Part shown: one piece after another, positions 8,311 to 15,416 of the stretch
Numbering within the stretch: position 1 is the first letter of the stretch
Layout: each line of letters begins with the position of its first letter
Assembly (NCBI GenBank): GCA_937936215.1
Contig: CALGWX010000001.1
Location: 1 to 20,103, forward strand
From: an uncultured Burkholderiaceae bacterium
GTDB taxonomy: Bacteria > Pseudomonadota > Gammaproteobacteria > Burkholderiales > Burkholderiaceae_F
DNA length: 20,103 nt
Reading direction: 5' to 3'
Translations under genes and position numbers: made by a program
The notes under the pieces: model-generated
Database searches by the model: none
Told to the model about the DNA's origin: nothing
The model's input: only the letters and a program-made list of their open reading frames with translations

Positions 8311-8482
8311 GGCGAATGCAAAGGGCGATGCGTCGGTCGACGGGCGGCAGTCTAGCGGAAGGGCGCCCGCGGACCCGGTTGCGGTGCGCTGCCATGCCTG
8401 CGAGCGCCATGGGCGCGCCGCTAAACTGCAAGGCGACGTCATCGAAGTACGGATCGCACTGCCAGCCGCGAAGGAAGCCACC
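8311..8482. promoter_or_regulatory. Divergent promoter region between yebC and the YjgR-type ATPase gene
   Basis: A 172-bp spacer separates two divergent genes, so it should carry a promoter for each. On the plus strand TAAACT (8422-8427) is a plausible -10 element, with a weak -35 about 17 bp upstream (TGCGAG, 8399-8404). On the minus strand TAGACT (forward 8349-8354) is a plausible -10 for the yebC operon, without a convincing -35. No operator-like palindrome stands out. These are pattern matches only. Confidence 0.4.
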
Positions 8483-9994
8483 ATGGCCGAACCGCTCGTC
8501 ATCGCCAAAGCCGGAGACCACGAACTGGCGCTGCTGCCGGCGCTCGCCAACCGACACGGCTGCATCACCGGCGCCACCGGCACCGGCAAGACGATCACCC
8601 TGCAGGTGCTGGCCGAGCGTTTCTCCAGCATCGGCGTGCCGGTGTTCATGGCCGACGTGAAGGGCGATCTCACCGGCATCGCCAAGCCCGGCCAGCCGAG
8701 CCCAAAGATGATGGAGCGGCTGCAGAAGTTCGGCCTACCCGAGCCGCAGTGGCAGGGCTTCCCGGTGACCCTTTGGGACGTCTGGGGCGAGCAGGGCCAC
8801 CCGGTGCGCGCCACGATCTCCGACATGGGTCCGCTGCTGATCGCCCGCCTGCTGGGCCTGAACGACACGCAGGAGGGCGTGCTGTCGATCGTCTTCAAGG
8901 TCGCCGACGACAACGGCCTGCTGCTGCTGGACCTGAAGGACCTGCGGGCGATGGTGCAGTACGTCGGCGACAACGCGGCGCAGTTCAAGACCCAGTACGG
9001 CAACATCTCGCCAGCCTCGATCGGCGCCATCCAGCGCGGCCTGCTGCAACTGGAGGAGCAGGGCGGCGAGAAGTTCTTCGGCGAGCCGATGCTCGACATC
9101 GGCGACCTGATGCAGACCGTCGACGGCAAGGGCGTGATCAACATCCTCGCCGCCGACCGGCTGATGAACAACCCGCGCCTGTATGCCGGCTTTCTGTTGT
9201 GGCTGCTGGCGGAGCTGTTCGAGAACCTGCCCGAGGTCGGCGACCTGCCGAAGCCGAAGCTGGTGTTCTTCTTCGACGAGGCGCACCTGCTGTTCAACGA
9301 CGCGCCGCAGGCGCTGCTCGACAAGGTCGAGCTGGTGGTGCGGCTGATCCGCTCCAAGGGCGTCGGGGTGTACTTCGTCACCCAGAACCCGCTCGACATT
9401 CCCGACAAGGTACTTGGCCAGCTCGGCAACCGCGTGCAGCACGCGCTGCGGGCCTTCACGCCGCGCGACCAGAAGGCGGTCAAGTCGGTGGCGCAGACGA
9501 TGCGGCCGAACCCCAAGCTCGACATCGAGCGCGCCATCCTCGAACTGGGGGTGGGGGAGGCGCTGGTGTCCATGCTCGACGCCAAGGGCACGCCGGGCAT
9601 CACCGAGCGGGCGTGGATCTTCCCGCCGGCGTCGCAGATCGGGCCGATCGATGCCAGCGAGCGGCGGGCTCTGATCAGCCGCTCGCTGGTGGCGGGCGTC
9701 TATGAAAAGGTGGTCGATCGCGAGTCGGCCTTCGAGATGCTGAAGTCGCGCGCCGAGTCGGCGCCGGCGAGCGGCGCGACCAAGGCCGGCGCGGCGGCCG
9801 CGCCGGCGCCCGTCGGCGGCGGCGTGCTGGGCGGGCTCGGCGACATCCTGTTCGGCTCCACCGGCCCGCGCGGCGGCCGCCGCGAGGGCATCGTCGAGGC
9901 CGCTGCCAAGAGCGCGGCGCGCTCGGCGGGTTCCGCGGTGGCGCGTCAGGTGCTGCGCGGCGTGCTGGGCTCGCTGCTCGGCGGCAAGAAGTAG
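8483..9994 (+). CDS. HerA/FtsK-like ATPase, YjgR (DUF853) family
   Basis: A 503-residue P-loop ATPase of the DUF853/YjgR group, related to HerA-FtsK helicases; its cellular role is poorly defined. Walker A is GATGTGKT at residues 30-37 and Walker B is LVFFFDEAHLLF around 260-271 with Asp265 and Glu266. A YFVTQNP sensor-like motif follows at about 297-303. The arginine-rich segments GNRVQHALRAFTPRDQKA and KSVAQTMRPNP are typical of the family. The last 80 residues are glycine/alanine-rich low complexity (SGATKAGAAAAPAPVGGG...), a feature of YjgR proteins. The ATG at 8483 has AAGGA 7 bp upstream. It is divergent from yebC and has no operon partner visible. Confidence 0.93.
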   Translation: MAEPLVIAKAGDHELALLPALANRHGCITGATGTGKTITLQVLAERFSSIGVPVFMADVKGDLTGIAKPGQPSPKMMERLQKFGLPEPQWQGFPVTLWDVWGEQGHPVRATISDMGPLLIARLLGLNDTQEGVLSIVFKVADDNGLLLLDLKDLRAMVQYVGDNAAQFKTQYGNISPASIGAIQRGLLQLEEQGGEKFFGEPMLDIGDLMQTVDGKGVINILAADRLMNNPRLYAGFLLWLLAELFENLPEVGDLPKPKLVFFFDEAHLLFNDAPQALLDKVELVVRLIRSKGVGVYFVTQNPLDIPDKVLGQLGNRVQHALRAFTPRDQKAVKSVAQTMRPNPKLDIERAILELGVGEALVSMLDAKGTPGITERAWIFPPASQIGPIDASERRALISRSLVAGVYEKVVDRESAFEMLKSRAESAPASGATKAGAAAAPAPVGGGVLGGLGDILFGSTGPRGGRREGIVEAAAKSAARSAGSAVARQVLRGVLGSLLGGKK

Positions 9995-10470
9995 GGGCGA
10001 CAGGCGCGTGAAACGTGCGGGCGAGTCCCGGCGTTTCGGCCCTGGCTGCCGCGGTCACTTTGTGGCCAGACCGAAGGCCCTCGCCCCCGACAGTCCCCGC
10101 ACGCGGGGCGCGCCGGCACATGATGGCGTCGTGCCGCCTGGGGTACAGATGGGTCCCCGGCACGGGTGGCGCGCCGGGCTGGCCCAGTGCTGGGACCCCG
10201 ACCGGCCGAGGCGTCGCGATGAAACGGGTCGGCGCACGGACGGTGGCCGAGCATCCTTCGGCAGGGGGCAAGCAAGGAGGCGTCTCGCGATCAAGCGCTT
10301 CCGCGCACGGGCGGCGCTCAAGGCAGGCCTGGGCGGCGCCGCCGCCGCGGGCGGGCGGGGTTCGGTCAGGCGGGACAGCCAGACCGTGGCCAAGCCCGCG
10401 ATGCGGCGTGAATTCCCGCGGCGTCGGCCTTGGCGCTGCCGCTCTGTAAGGCGCGGCGCGATCGCGACGC
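9995..10470. other. Gene-free spacer with hairpins downstream of the ATPase gene
   Basis: About 476 bases with no supportable gene. Frames on both strands are open but arginine/proline/glycine-rich without a domain or ribosome binding site. Two hairpins are visible: CCCCGC / GCGGGG with a 2-base loop (10095-10108), and a longer interrupted one, GTGCC...GGGG / CCCC-GGCAC (10131-10163). Neither is followed by a T tract, so terminator function for the ATPase gene is only possible. The promoter for the following membrane gene should lie near 10400-10470, but no clear -35/-10 pair was found. Confidence 0.5.
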
Positions 10471-10917
10471 ATGCTTTCCGCCCTTGAGGCCACGGCGCTT
10501 GCGGCGGCGATCCGTCGCTCCGTCTGGGCGTACCCGGCGCTGGAGGTCGTTCACATCGCCAGCTTTGGCGTGCTGATCGGCAGCCTGCTGATGTTCGAAC
10601 TGCGCATCTTCGGGCTGGCACGGTCGCTGCAGGCGGTGCCGCTGGCGCGGCTGGCGCTGGGCACGTCGGTGACCGCGTTCCTGCTGGCGGCGCTGTCGGG
10701 CAGCCTGCTGTTCATCTCCGGCGCCAGCGAGTTCGCCGCCCATCCCGCCTTCCGGGTCAAGCTGGTGTTGATCCTGATCGCCGGCGTCAACGCGATGGTC
10801 TTTCATGCCCGCGGTGGCGTGCGCCGCCAGGATGCTGCGGCGAAGACGCAGGCTGCCGCGTCGCTGCTGCTGTGGCTGTCGGTGCTGACCTGCGGCCGCC
10901 TCATTGCCTATTTGTGA
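10471..10917 (+). CDS. Small four-helix membrane protein (DUF6644-like)
   Basis: A 148-residue integral membrane protein with about four hydrophobic segments (roughly residues 22-48, 58-84, 95-115 and 128-147). The patterns ALEVVHIASFGVLIGSLLMFELRIFGLA and AHPAFRVKLVLILIAGVNAMVFHARGG match what I recall of DUF6644. The conserved His in helix 1 and the His at the end of helix 3 could be metal or heme ligands, but that is speculation. The ATG start has no strong Shine-Dalgarno. Its stop lies inside the ribosome binding site of the next gene (DUF6152), so the two are a translationally coupled pair. Function is unknown. Confidence 0.75.
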   Translation: MLSALEATALAAAIRRSVWAYPALEVVHIASFGVLIGSLLMFELRIFGLARSLQAVPLARLALGTSVTAFLLAALSGSLLFISGASEFAAHPAFRVKLVLILIAGVNAMVFHARGGVRRQDAAAKTQAAASLLLWLSVLTCGRLIAYL

Positions 10918-10924
10918 GGGTCCA

Positions 10925-11392
10925 ATGAAGCGAAGAACCCTGCTCACCGCCGCCGCTGCCGTGCCCGTCTCGGCGCTGGCGCACCACGGCTGGTCAAGCT
11001 TCGATCAGGACAGGCCCGTCTATCTCGAGGGCCGGGTCAAGACGGTGCGCTGGGCCAACCCGCACGCGGAGGCGGTGATCACGGTCGAGCCGACGCTGCG
11101 GCTGCCGGCGGATCTTGCCCAGCGGCAGATGCCGGCGCAGAGCCAGAGCGTCGATGGCGCCGCGATCGTGGCCAAGACCCGGCTGCCGGAGTCGCCTGCC
11201 GGCGACTGGACGGTGGAGTTCGCGCCGCTTTTCCGGATGAGTGCGTGGGGCGTGCGCGAACTGAAGGCCGGCGACCGCATCGAGGTCATCGGCTACATCG
11301 CGCCGAAGGTCGGCGATGGCCGCCTGCTGCGCGTGGAGTATCTGTTCTCCGACGGCAAGATCTACGGCCTGCGCTCCTCCCCGGCGGGCTGA
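10925..11392 (+). CDS. Exported DUF6152 family protein
   Basis: A 155-residue secreted protein. The start is the ATG at 10925, because GAGGG lies four bases upstream and the signal peptide then begins properly: MKRRTLLTAAAAVPVSALA, with a probable signal peptidase cleavage after ALA. The mature protein would start HHGWSSFDQDRPVYLEGRVKTVRWANPHAE. The pattern HH..(S/F)FD...P..L.G.V....W.NPH is the DUF6152 signature and suggests a small beta-barrel. The K-R-R pair is Tat-like but the motif is incomplete, so Sec export is equally likely. It is coupled to the DUF6644-like gene. The mature N-terminal His-His is a possible metal site; function is not established. Confidence 0.82.
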   Translation: MKRRTLLTAAAAVPVSALAHHGWSSFDQDRPVYLEGRVKTVRWANPHAEAVITVEPTLRLPADLAQRQMPAQSQSVDGAAIVAKTRLPESPAGDWTVEFAPLFRMSAWGVRELKAGDRIEVIGYIAPKVGDGRLLRVEYLFSDGKIYGLRSSPAG

Positions 11393-11696
11393 ACCTGAAA
11401 ACCGCAGTTTCGCCGCCTCGATCGCCGGCGAGCAAGCAACGGCGCGGGGTTCCAACGGCTCGCAGCAACTGCGGCGCAGTTCCCTGTGGGGTGAAAAGGC
11501 GGCGGCGGATCCGTCGCCAGCCGGCCTCGGTTGCGGTGAGCGGTGGTGCTGCGCCCAGGCGTGCGGCTAAGCGCCGCGGCCGCGAGATCGGGACGCGAAG
11601 CCCGCCTCTTGCCAGGCGGTCGCATCCGGGGCCGCGGTCGCCCGAGGGCGCGCGGTTCGCAAGCGCAGCCGGCTTTTTCCTGGGCGGCGGCCGCGG
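11393..11696. other. Gene-free spacer between convergent genes
   Basis: About 304 bases between the DUF6152 stop (plus strand) and the hemerythrin stop (minus strand). A small hairpin CCGCCT / AGGCGG with a 6-base loop sits at 11602-11619, and GGCCGCGGTC occurs twice (near 11631 and 11690). A run of five T at about 11673-11677 follows AGCCGGC, but I could not pair a proper stem with it. A bidirectional terminator is expected here and is not convincingly visible. Confidence 0.45.
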
Positions 11697-12263
11697 TCAG
11701 AGCCGGCCAGCGTTCAGCTGTTTCCAGGTCAGGCCGCGCCGGCTGGCCATCGCCGCTGCAATCGCCTTGAGATCGTCCGGCTGTAACGCCGTGTGGACGA
11801 TTTCTAGCAGCGCCTCTTCCTCGGCTTTGCGATGGGCGAGGAATTGCTCGACCAGGCGGTCGATCGCCGTCGTGTCGGGCCGGGCACGGCCGCCTTGCTG
11901 GATCTCGGCCAACTGCTCGTCGAGCGGCTGCCAGAGCCGGTTGGCGGCGAGATGGTCGTCCTGTAGCCGCTGCATCAGTGCTTGCACGGTGGCGCGGCGG
12001 CGTCCGCGCAGCCGCTCGACCGTGCGTGGAAAGAGGTCGAGGTTCTCGTCGTCCTCATGCCGCCGCGCGGCGGCGTTGAAGTAGCGGCGCAGGCCCTCGG
12101 CGGCGGTGCGCGAGGCCTCGTCGGGGCCGAAGTCGGCCACGTGCCGGCCAAAGCGCCGCAGCAAGCCACACACGCCCTCCAGGCGCTGGTGGCAGGCCAG
12201 CCACAACGCCACCGGGCCGCTGAAGCCGCCAGGCGGCACCGAGAAGTCGAGCAGCTCGATCAC
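11697..12263 (-). CDS. Hemerythrin-like (HHE) domain protein, second of a tandem pair
   Basis: A 188-residue, four-helix-bundle protein of the hemerythrin/HHE superfamily, expected to hold a non-heme di-iron centre for O2, NO or iron handling. Likely ligands are spaced as in the family: His25 (LACHQRLE), His69 and Glu73 (RRHEDDENLDLF), His104 (DDHLAAN), and His144 with Glu148 (AHRKAEEE). It is cytosolic with no signal peptide. The start is a GTG at 12263 that overlaps the upstream paralog's stop (GTGA), and there is no Shine-Dalgarno, so it should be translated by coupling. It shares the layout (M-x-x-LDF-x-x-P-x-GF, WLACH, RRYF) with that paralog, showing an ancient tandem duplication. Confidence 0.9.
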   Translation of the reverse strand: MIELLDFSVPPGGFSGPVALWLACHQRLEGVCGLLRRFGRHVADFGPDEASRTAAEGLRRYFNAAARRHEDDENLDLFPRTVERLRGRRRATVQALMQRLQDDHLAANRLWQPLDEQLAEIQQGGRARPDTTAIDRLVEQFLAHRKAEEEALLEIVHTALQPDDLKAIAAAMASRRGLTWKQLNAGRL

Positions 12264-12850
12264 GAGGAGGGTTCGCCAGCGCGGCGGCTACTGTGCAGGT
12301 GCGTCCAGTCGACGCCGCGCCGCTCGGCCATCGCCTGCCCCAGCGCGTCGAGGTCGGCGCTGGTGAGGCACAGCCGCAGCGCCTCGGCGACGACGGTGTC
12401 TTCCACCTCGCAGTGGGCGCGGTAGCCGGCCGCGAAGGCGCGCACGTCGTCATCGTCGAGGACCGCCGGCTCGCCGCGCTCGATCGCCTCCAGCGTCGGC
12501 AACACGCGTTCCCAGATGCGGCCAAGCGACACGTGGTCCGCTTCAAGGCGCTGCAGGGCCGAGGCGACCGCCGCGGCGCGGTCCGGCGCCGTGGCCGGCA
12601 GACGCTGGCGCAGCAGCGGAAAGAGATCGATTTCCTCGTCCTGATGGTGGCGCGGCGCCGCCTCGGTGAAGTAGCGGCGGATCGTCGTCGCCGTGACGCG
12701 GGCGGCGTCATCGGCGCCCATGTGGGCGATGTGCTCGCGCAGCCGCTCCAGCAGGCTGGTCATCCGGCGCACGCGGTCGTGGCAGGCCAGCCACAACTCC
12801 AGCGGCTGGTCAAAACCTGCTGCCGGCATGCGGAAATCGAGGATCGCCAA
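12260..12850 (-). CDS. Hemerythrin-like (HHE) domain protein, first of a tandem pair
   Basis: A 196-residue hemerythrin-superfamily protein. Candidate di-iron ligands are His24 (LACHDRV), His68/His69 with Glu72/Glu73 (RHHQDEEIDLFP), His106 (EADHVSL), and His146 with Glu150 (AHCEVED). The start is set at a TTG (12850-12848). GGGAG lies seven bases upstream, and the resulting MAILDFRMPAAGF aligns with the N-terminus of the next gene; the frame is open upstream but unlike the family. A perfect TTGAC-N4-GTCAA box lies about 110 bp upstream, suggesting Fnr/Dnr-type control. Probable roles are O2/NO sensing or scavenging during the shift to nitrate respiration (inference from context). Confidence 0.9.
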   Translation of the reverse strand: MAILDFRMPAAGFDQPLELWLACHDRVRRMTSLLERLREHIAHMGADDAARVTATTIRRYFTEAAPRHHQDEEIDLFPLLRQRLPATAPDRAAAVASALQRLEADHVSLGRIWERVLPTLEAIERGEPAVLDDDDVRAFAAGYRAHCEVEDTVVAEALRLCLTSADLDALGQAMAERRGVDWTHLHSSRRAGEPSS

Positions 12851-12953
12851 AAAATTTCTCCCTGCCCCGATGCCGTCCGGCCGGCTCGCGGGCCGCGTAG
12901 CGGCGATTTGTGATCGAGGTGCCGACGTTGCGCAATACCCGCGAGGGTTTGGC

Positions 12954-12967
12954 TTGACCTGCGTCAA
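12954..12967 (-). promoter_or_regulatory. Fnr/Dnr-type operator upstream of the hemerythrin pair
   Basis: TTGACCTGCGTCAA is a perfect inverted repeat TTGAC-N4-GTCAA that fits the Fnr/Dnr/Anr class consensus TTGAY-N4-RTCAA. It lies in the 138-bp gap between the SirB gene stop and the hemerythrin TTG start, so it probably controls the hemerythrins. A clean -10 at the ideal 22-23 bp is not seen; the nearest candidates in that strand are TATTGC (too close) and CAACGT. The site itself is directly visible, its function is inferred. Confidence 0.65.
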
Positions 12968-12988
12968 TAGCGGCCACCCAATGCTTGC

Positions 12989-13387
12989 CTATTCGGCCGC
13001 GCCCAGCGGCCAGAGCGGGCGGCGTTGCAGCGCGGTGCCGACGATGTAGGCGAACGCGAGCACCGCGCCCGCGAGGGCGAGGAGGCGAACCCGCCGCGTG
13101 CGCCCGTAGCGCAGCGCCACCGCACCCAGCGCGATGTAGGCAATCAGGCCGCCGAGCTTCGCCGCCAGCCACGGGTGCGCCAGCGGCGACAGGCGCGCCA
13201 GGACGACCATGGCCACACCGGCGGCGAGCAGCACGGTATCGACGACGTGCGGGGCGATGCGGACGAAGCGGCGATTGAGCGCGGGCGAGTCGGCCAGCAT
13301 CAGTGCCGCGCGTGCCAGGAAGCCGGCGGCGCTAACGATCACCGCCGCCAGGTGCAGCAACCGGAGCGAGTCGTACGCCGACGCCAC
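12989..13387 (-). CDS. SirB family membrane protein
   Basis: A 132-residue integral membrane protein with about four hydrophobic helices. The first helix, LRLLHLAAVIVSAAGFLARAALML, and the motifs RIAPHVVDTVLLAAGVAMVV and WLAAKLGGLIAYIALGAVALRYGR match the SirB2-type family, whose biochemical role is unknown. The start is a GTG at 13387, 17 bp after the nitronate monooxygenase stop, so the two genes are probably co-transcribed. There is no strong Shine-Dalgarno. The C-terminus (TALQRRPLWPLGAAE) resembles the usual short cytoplasmic tail. The name comes from an old Salmonella invasion-gene study and does not imply virulence here. Confidence 0.85.
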   Translation of the reverse strand: MASAYDSLRLLHLAAVIVSAAGFLARAALMLADSPALNRRFVRIAPHVVDTVLLAAGVAMVVLARLSPLAHPWLAAKLGGLIAYIALGAVALRYGRTRRVRLLALAGAVLAFAYIVGTALQRRPLWPLGAAE

Positions 13388-13404
13388 GCGGCGACCGGGC
13401 CGCT

Positions 13405-14613
13405 TCAGGCCAGCGCGAGCGCCGGTGGCACGCTGGCGGCAGACTGTGGCCGCTCGTCGGCCTCACCGAGCAGGTAGGCGATCAGCTCGCGCACCGGCCT
13501 GATCTGGCTGCCGAAGGGCAACTTTCCGGCGCCGCGGAAGAACAGCCCGTGATCGAGGTCGCCGCACAGCGCCGCGGCGAGCTGATGATCGATGCAGAAC
13601 TGGCCGAACCGCGCCAGGCCGTCGCGCAGCCCGCACTGCGCCAGGCAGTCGAAGATCATCGTGCAGCGCTTCTTCGCCGCACGCGCCGCCGCCTTGGCCT
13701 GCAGCTTCGGGGCCAAGCGCAGGTAGTTCTCCAGCCACGGCGTGCGCACCGCGCGCGCGGGCAGCCCGGCGACGCTGACGAACTCAACGATGTCCTCCGA
13801 TCTCGCCTCGGCGAGCACGCGCTTGAACCGCGGATGCGCGTCCCCCTCGGCGGTCACGGCGAAGGCGGTGCCAAGTTGCACTGCCGAGGCGCCGAGGTCG
13901 AACAGTTCGCGCACCCGCTGCGGCGAGTCGATGCCGCCGGCGGGAATCAACGGCACCTGCTCGGCGCCGTGCGCGCGCAGCAGCGCCCGCGCCTCGGGCA
14001 GCACGCGCTCGAAGTCGAAGCGGGGATCGGCGAGCTCGTCGAGGCGTGCCGCGCCGAGGTGGCCGCCGGCGTGCTTCGGATGCTCGATGACGATCGCGTC
14101 CGGCAGGCGACCCTTGCGCTCCCACTTCTTCAGAACCAGGGCGATGCCGCGCGCATCCGACAGGATCGGCACCAGCGCCACCTTGGGGTAATCGGCGGTC
14201 AGGTCGGGCAGGTCCAGCGGCAGCCCGGCGCCGACGACGATCGCATCGATGCCGCTGGCGCAGGCCCGGCGCACGTACGCGGCGTACTCGGAGACGGCGC
14301 GCATCACGTTGACCGCCAGCAGCCCGGCGCCGGCGGCGATCCGGCGCGCGGCGGAGATCTCGCGGTCGAGCGCCTCCAGATTGGCGGCATTGATGGCCGC
14401 CTTGGCGGCTTCGCCGGTCAGCCCCGAACTGCGCGCCATGAGGTCAGGATGGTGGCGGCGCAGATCGACCGCGGCGAGCGTGCCGACGGCGTTGTTCGCC
14501 GCCACCGTGCCGGCGAGCCGATGCGCGGAGACGCCCAAACCCATGCCGCCCTGCACGATCGGCTTAAGAAGCCGCCCCGCGATTCGCAGCGGCGGCAGTT
14601 GGACTGAGGGCAT
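13405..14613 (-). CDS. Nitronate monooxygenase (2-nitropropane dioxygenase family) with Cys-containing tail
   Basis: A 402-residue FMN-dependent TIM-barrel protein of the nitronate monooxygenase family, which oxidises alkyl nitronates such as propionate-3-nitronate. Family motifs are PIVQGGMGLGVS near the N-terminus, HPKHAGGHLG at about 178-187 (with the conserved active-site region His), IPAGGI for FMN phosphate binding, and GASAVQLGTAF. After residue 310 there is an extension of about 90 residues with Cys317, 323, 327, 340 and 350. It is seen in one proteobacterial subgroup and is not needed for the basic fold. The ATG has AAGGA eight bases upstream, and an Fnr-type box lies 94 bp upstream. 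Trans-2-enoyl-ACP reductase (FabK-like) activity is the main alternative. Confidence 0.88.
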   Translation of the reverse strand: MPSVQLPPLRIAGRLLKPIVQGGMGLGVSAHRLAGTVAANNAVGTLAAVDLRRHHPDLMARSSGLTGEAAKAAINAANLEALDREISAARRIAAGAGLLAVNVMRAVSEYAAYVRRACASGIDAIVVGAGLPLDLPDLTADYPKVALVPILSDARGIALVLKKWERKGRLPDAIVIEHPKHAGGHLGAARLDELADPRFDFERVLPEARALLRAHGAEQVPLIPAGGIDSPQRVRELFDLGASAVQLGTAFAVTAEGDAHPRFKRVLAEARSEDIVEFVSVAGLPARAVRTPWLENYLRLAPKLQAKAAARAAKKRCTMIFDCLAQCGLRDGLARFGQFCIDHQLAAALCGDLDHGLFFRGAGKLPFGSQIRPVRELIAYLLGEADERPQSAASVPPALALA

Positions 14614-14671
14614 GCGGGCGATCCTTTACGTTGAGGCGGCGTAGCGCCGTGGCAGGCGAACGGTCGGCGCG

Positions 14672-14713
14672 AGTGTCGCGGCGATCGGCCGTTACGGCCT
14701 TGAGCGGCATCAA
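14672..14713 (-). promoter_or_regulatory. Fnr/Dnr-type promoter of the nitronate monooxygenase gene
   Basis: On the minus strand TTGATGCCGCTCAA (forward 14700-14713, reading TTGAG-CGGC-ATCAA) matches the Fnr/Dnr consensus TTGAT-N4-ATCAA at nine of ten defined positions. Exactly 22 bases downstream is GACACT (forward 14672-14677), an acceptable -10 element. This is the spacing of a class II Fnr-activated promoter with the box centred near -41.5. The nitronate monooxygenase ATG follows about 58 bp further on. Pattern match only; no other -35 is evident. Confidence 0.6.
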
Positions 14714-15182
14714 CCGCCGCGGCACTCGCCCGGATATTTCATGAGGTCGCTCCCTAAGGCGGGTTGCGGGCAGCTTTGGCGAGGACTTGGCGCGACCGAG
14801 CCGCGCAGCCACTTGGGATCGACGGGGCGTCGCGCGTTTGCGCGGCGCTTGCGGGCGCGGGGTTGCGCGCTTGCCCACGGCGCGGCTTGCAAGCCGCGCC
14901 GTCTCGGCTCCGTCCGCCAAGCCGCAGGGCTTGGCGCAGCCGCGGGCCTCGCCCTCGCCAAGGGCGAGCGGCGATGAGTCGGAGCCGCGAGCGGGCCAAG
15001 GCTTGCGCCGTCGCGCGCAATCCGCATCCCGCATGCATCCGCGCAATTCCCACGTCCCTCGTGGAACATCCGGGCTCGCCCGGCGCGTGCCGCTTAGCAG
15101 GGATCATGTCGCCGCGGCGGCAGCCGGCGGACACTGCACCGTGCGGCGCCCGGATGCCGCCATGCCCTTGGGAGGGTCGACC
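14714..15182. other. Gene-free spacer carrying a hairpin cluster
   Basis: About 470 bases between the promoter of the nitronate monooxygenase gene and the DUF2249 gene. Open frames exist on both strands but are arginine/alanine-rich, change in every frame and lack ribosome binding sites. The centre holds the three hairpins listed separately, and a further stem CCGGGC / GCCCGG (15070-15083) lies nearer the DUF2249 gene. The promoter for DUF2249 should be in the last 100 bases, but no clear -35/-10 pair or Fnr box was found there. Confidence 0.5.
14877..14968. repeat. Cluster of three perfect hairpins, one a 26-bp palindrome
   Basis: Three inverted repeats follow one another. First, 14877-14902 is a perfect 26-bp palindrome with the half-site ACGGCGCGGCTTG. 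Second, CGCCAAGCC (14915-14923) and GGCTTGGCG (14928-14936) form a 9-bp stem with a 4-base loop. Third, CTCGCCCT (14948-14955) and AGGGCGAG (14961-14968) form an 8-bp stem with a 5-base loop. None is followed by a T tract. The arrangement resembles REP/BIME-type intergenic palindromes. Confidence 0.8.
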
Positions 15183-15413
15183 ATGATCGTTCTCGATGCC
15201 CGCGACTGGGAACCGCCACGCCCCTTCGAAGCGGTGTTGCAGGCGCTTTGCGACCTGCCGCCCGGGGAGCGGATCCGCCTGGTCGTGGGGCGCGAGCCGC
15301 TGCCGCTTTACGCGGTGCTGGAGCGCAACGGCTACGCCTGGTTCGCGATGGCGCGCGACGACGGCGCCTTCGAGATCGACATCTGCGAGCGGGCGGCCTT
15401 CGGCGACAAGTGA
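15183..15413 (+). CDS. Small DUF2249 domain protein
   Basis: A 76-residue protein made almost entirely of a DUF2249 domain (SirA/TusA-like fold). The pattern MIVLDARDWEPPRPFEAVLQALCDLPPGERIRLVVGREPLPLYAVLERNGYAWFAMARDDGAFEIDI follows the family: LDxR...PP.P...., L..G..L.....REP.PLY..L...GY.W. The ATG is preceded by GGAGGG about six bases upstream. DUF2249 genes often occur beside hemerythrins, Crp/Fnr regulators and denitrification genes, and that is so here. It ends 3 bp from the stop of the convergent regulator gene. The biochemical role is unknown. Confidence 0.88.
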   Translation: MIVLDARDWEPPRPFEAVLQALCDLPPGERIRLVVGREPLPLYAVLERNGYAWFAMARDDGAFEIDICERAAFGDK

Positions 15414-15416
15414 AGC

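Noticed and set aside
11641..11697. Terminator with the T run at about 11673-11677
   Set aside because: No adequate stem directly upstream of the T run could be paired.
14754..15134. Minus-strand open frame of 126 codons in the spacer
   Set aside because: It spans the hairpin cluster, is Arg/Ala-rich in every frame, and lacks a ribosome binding site or family similarity.
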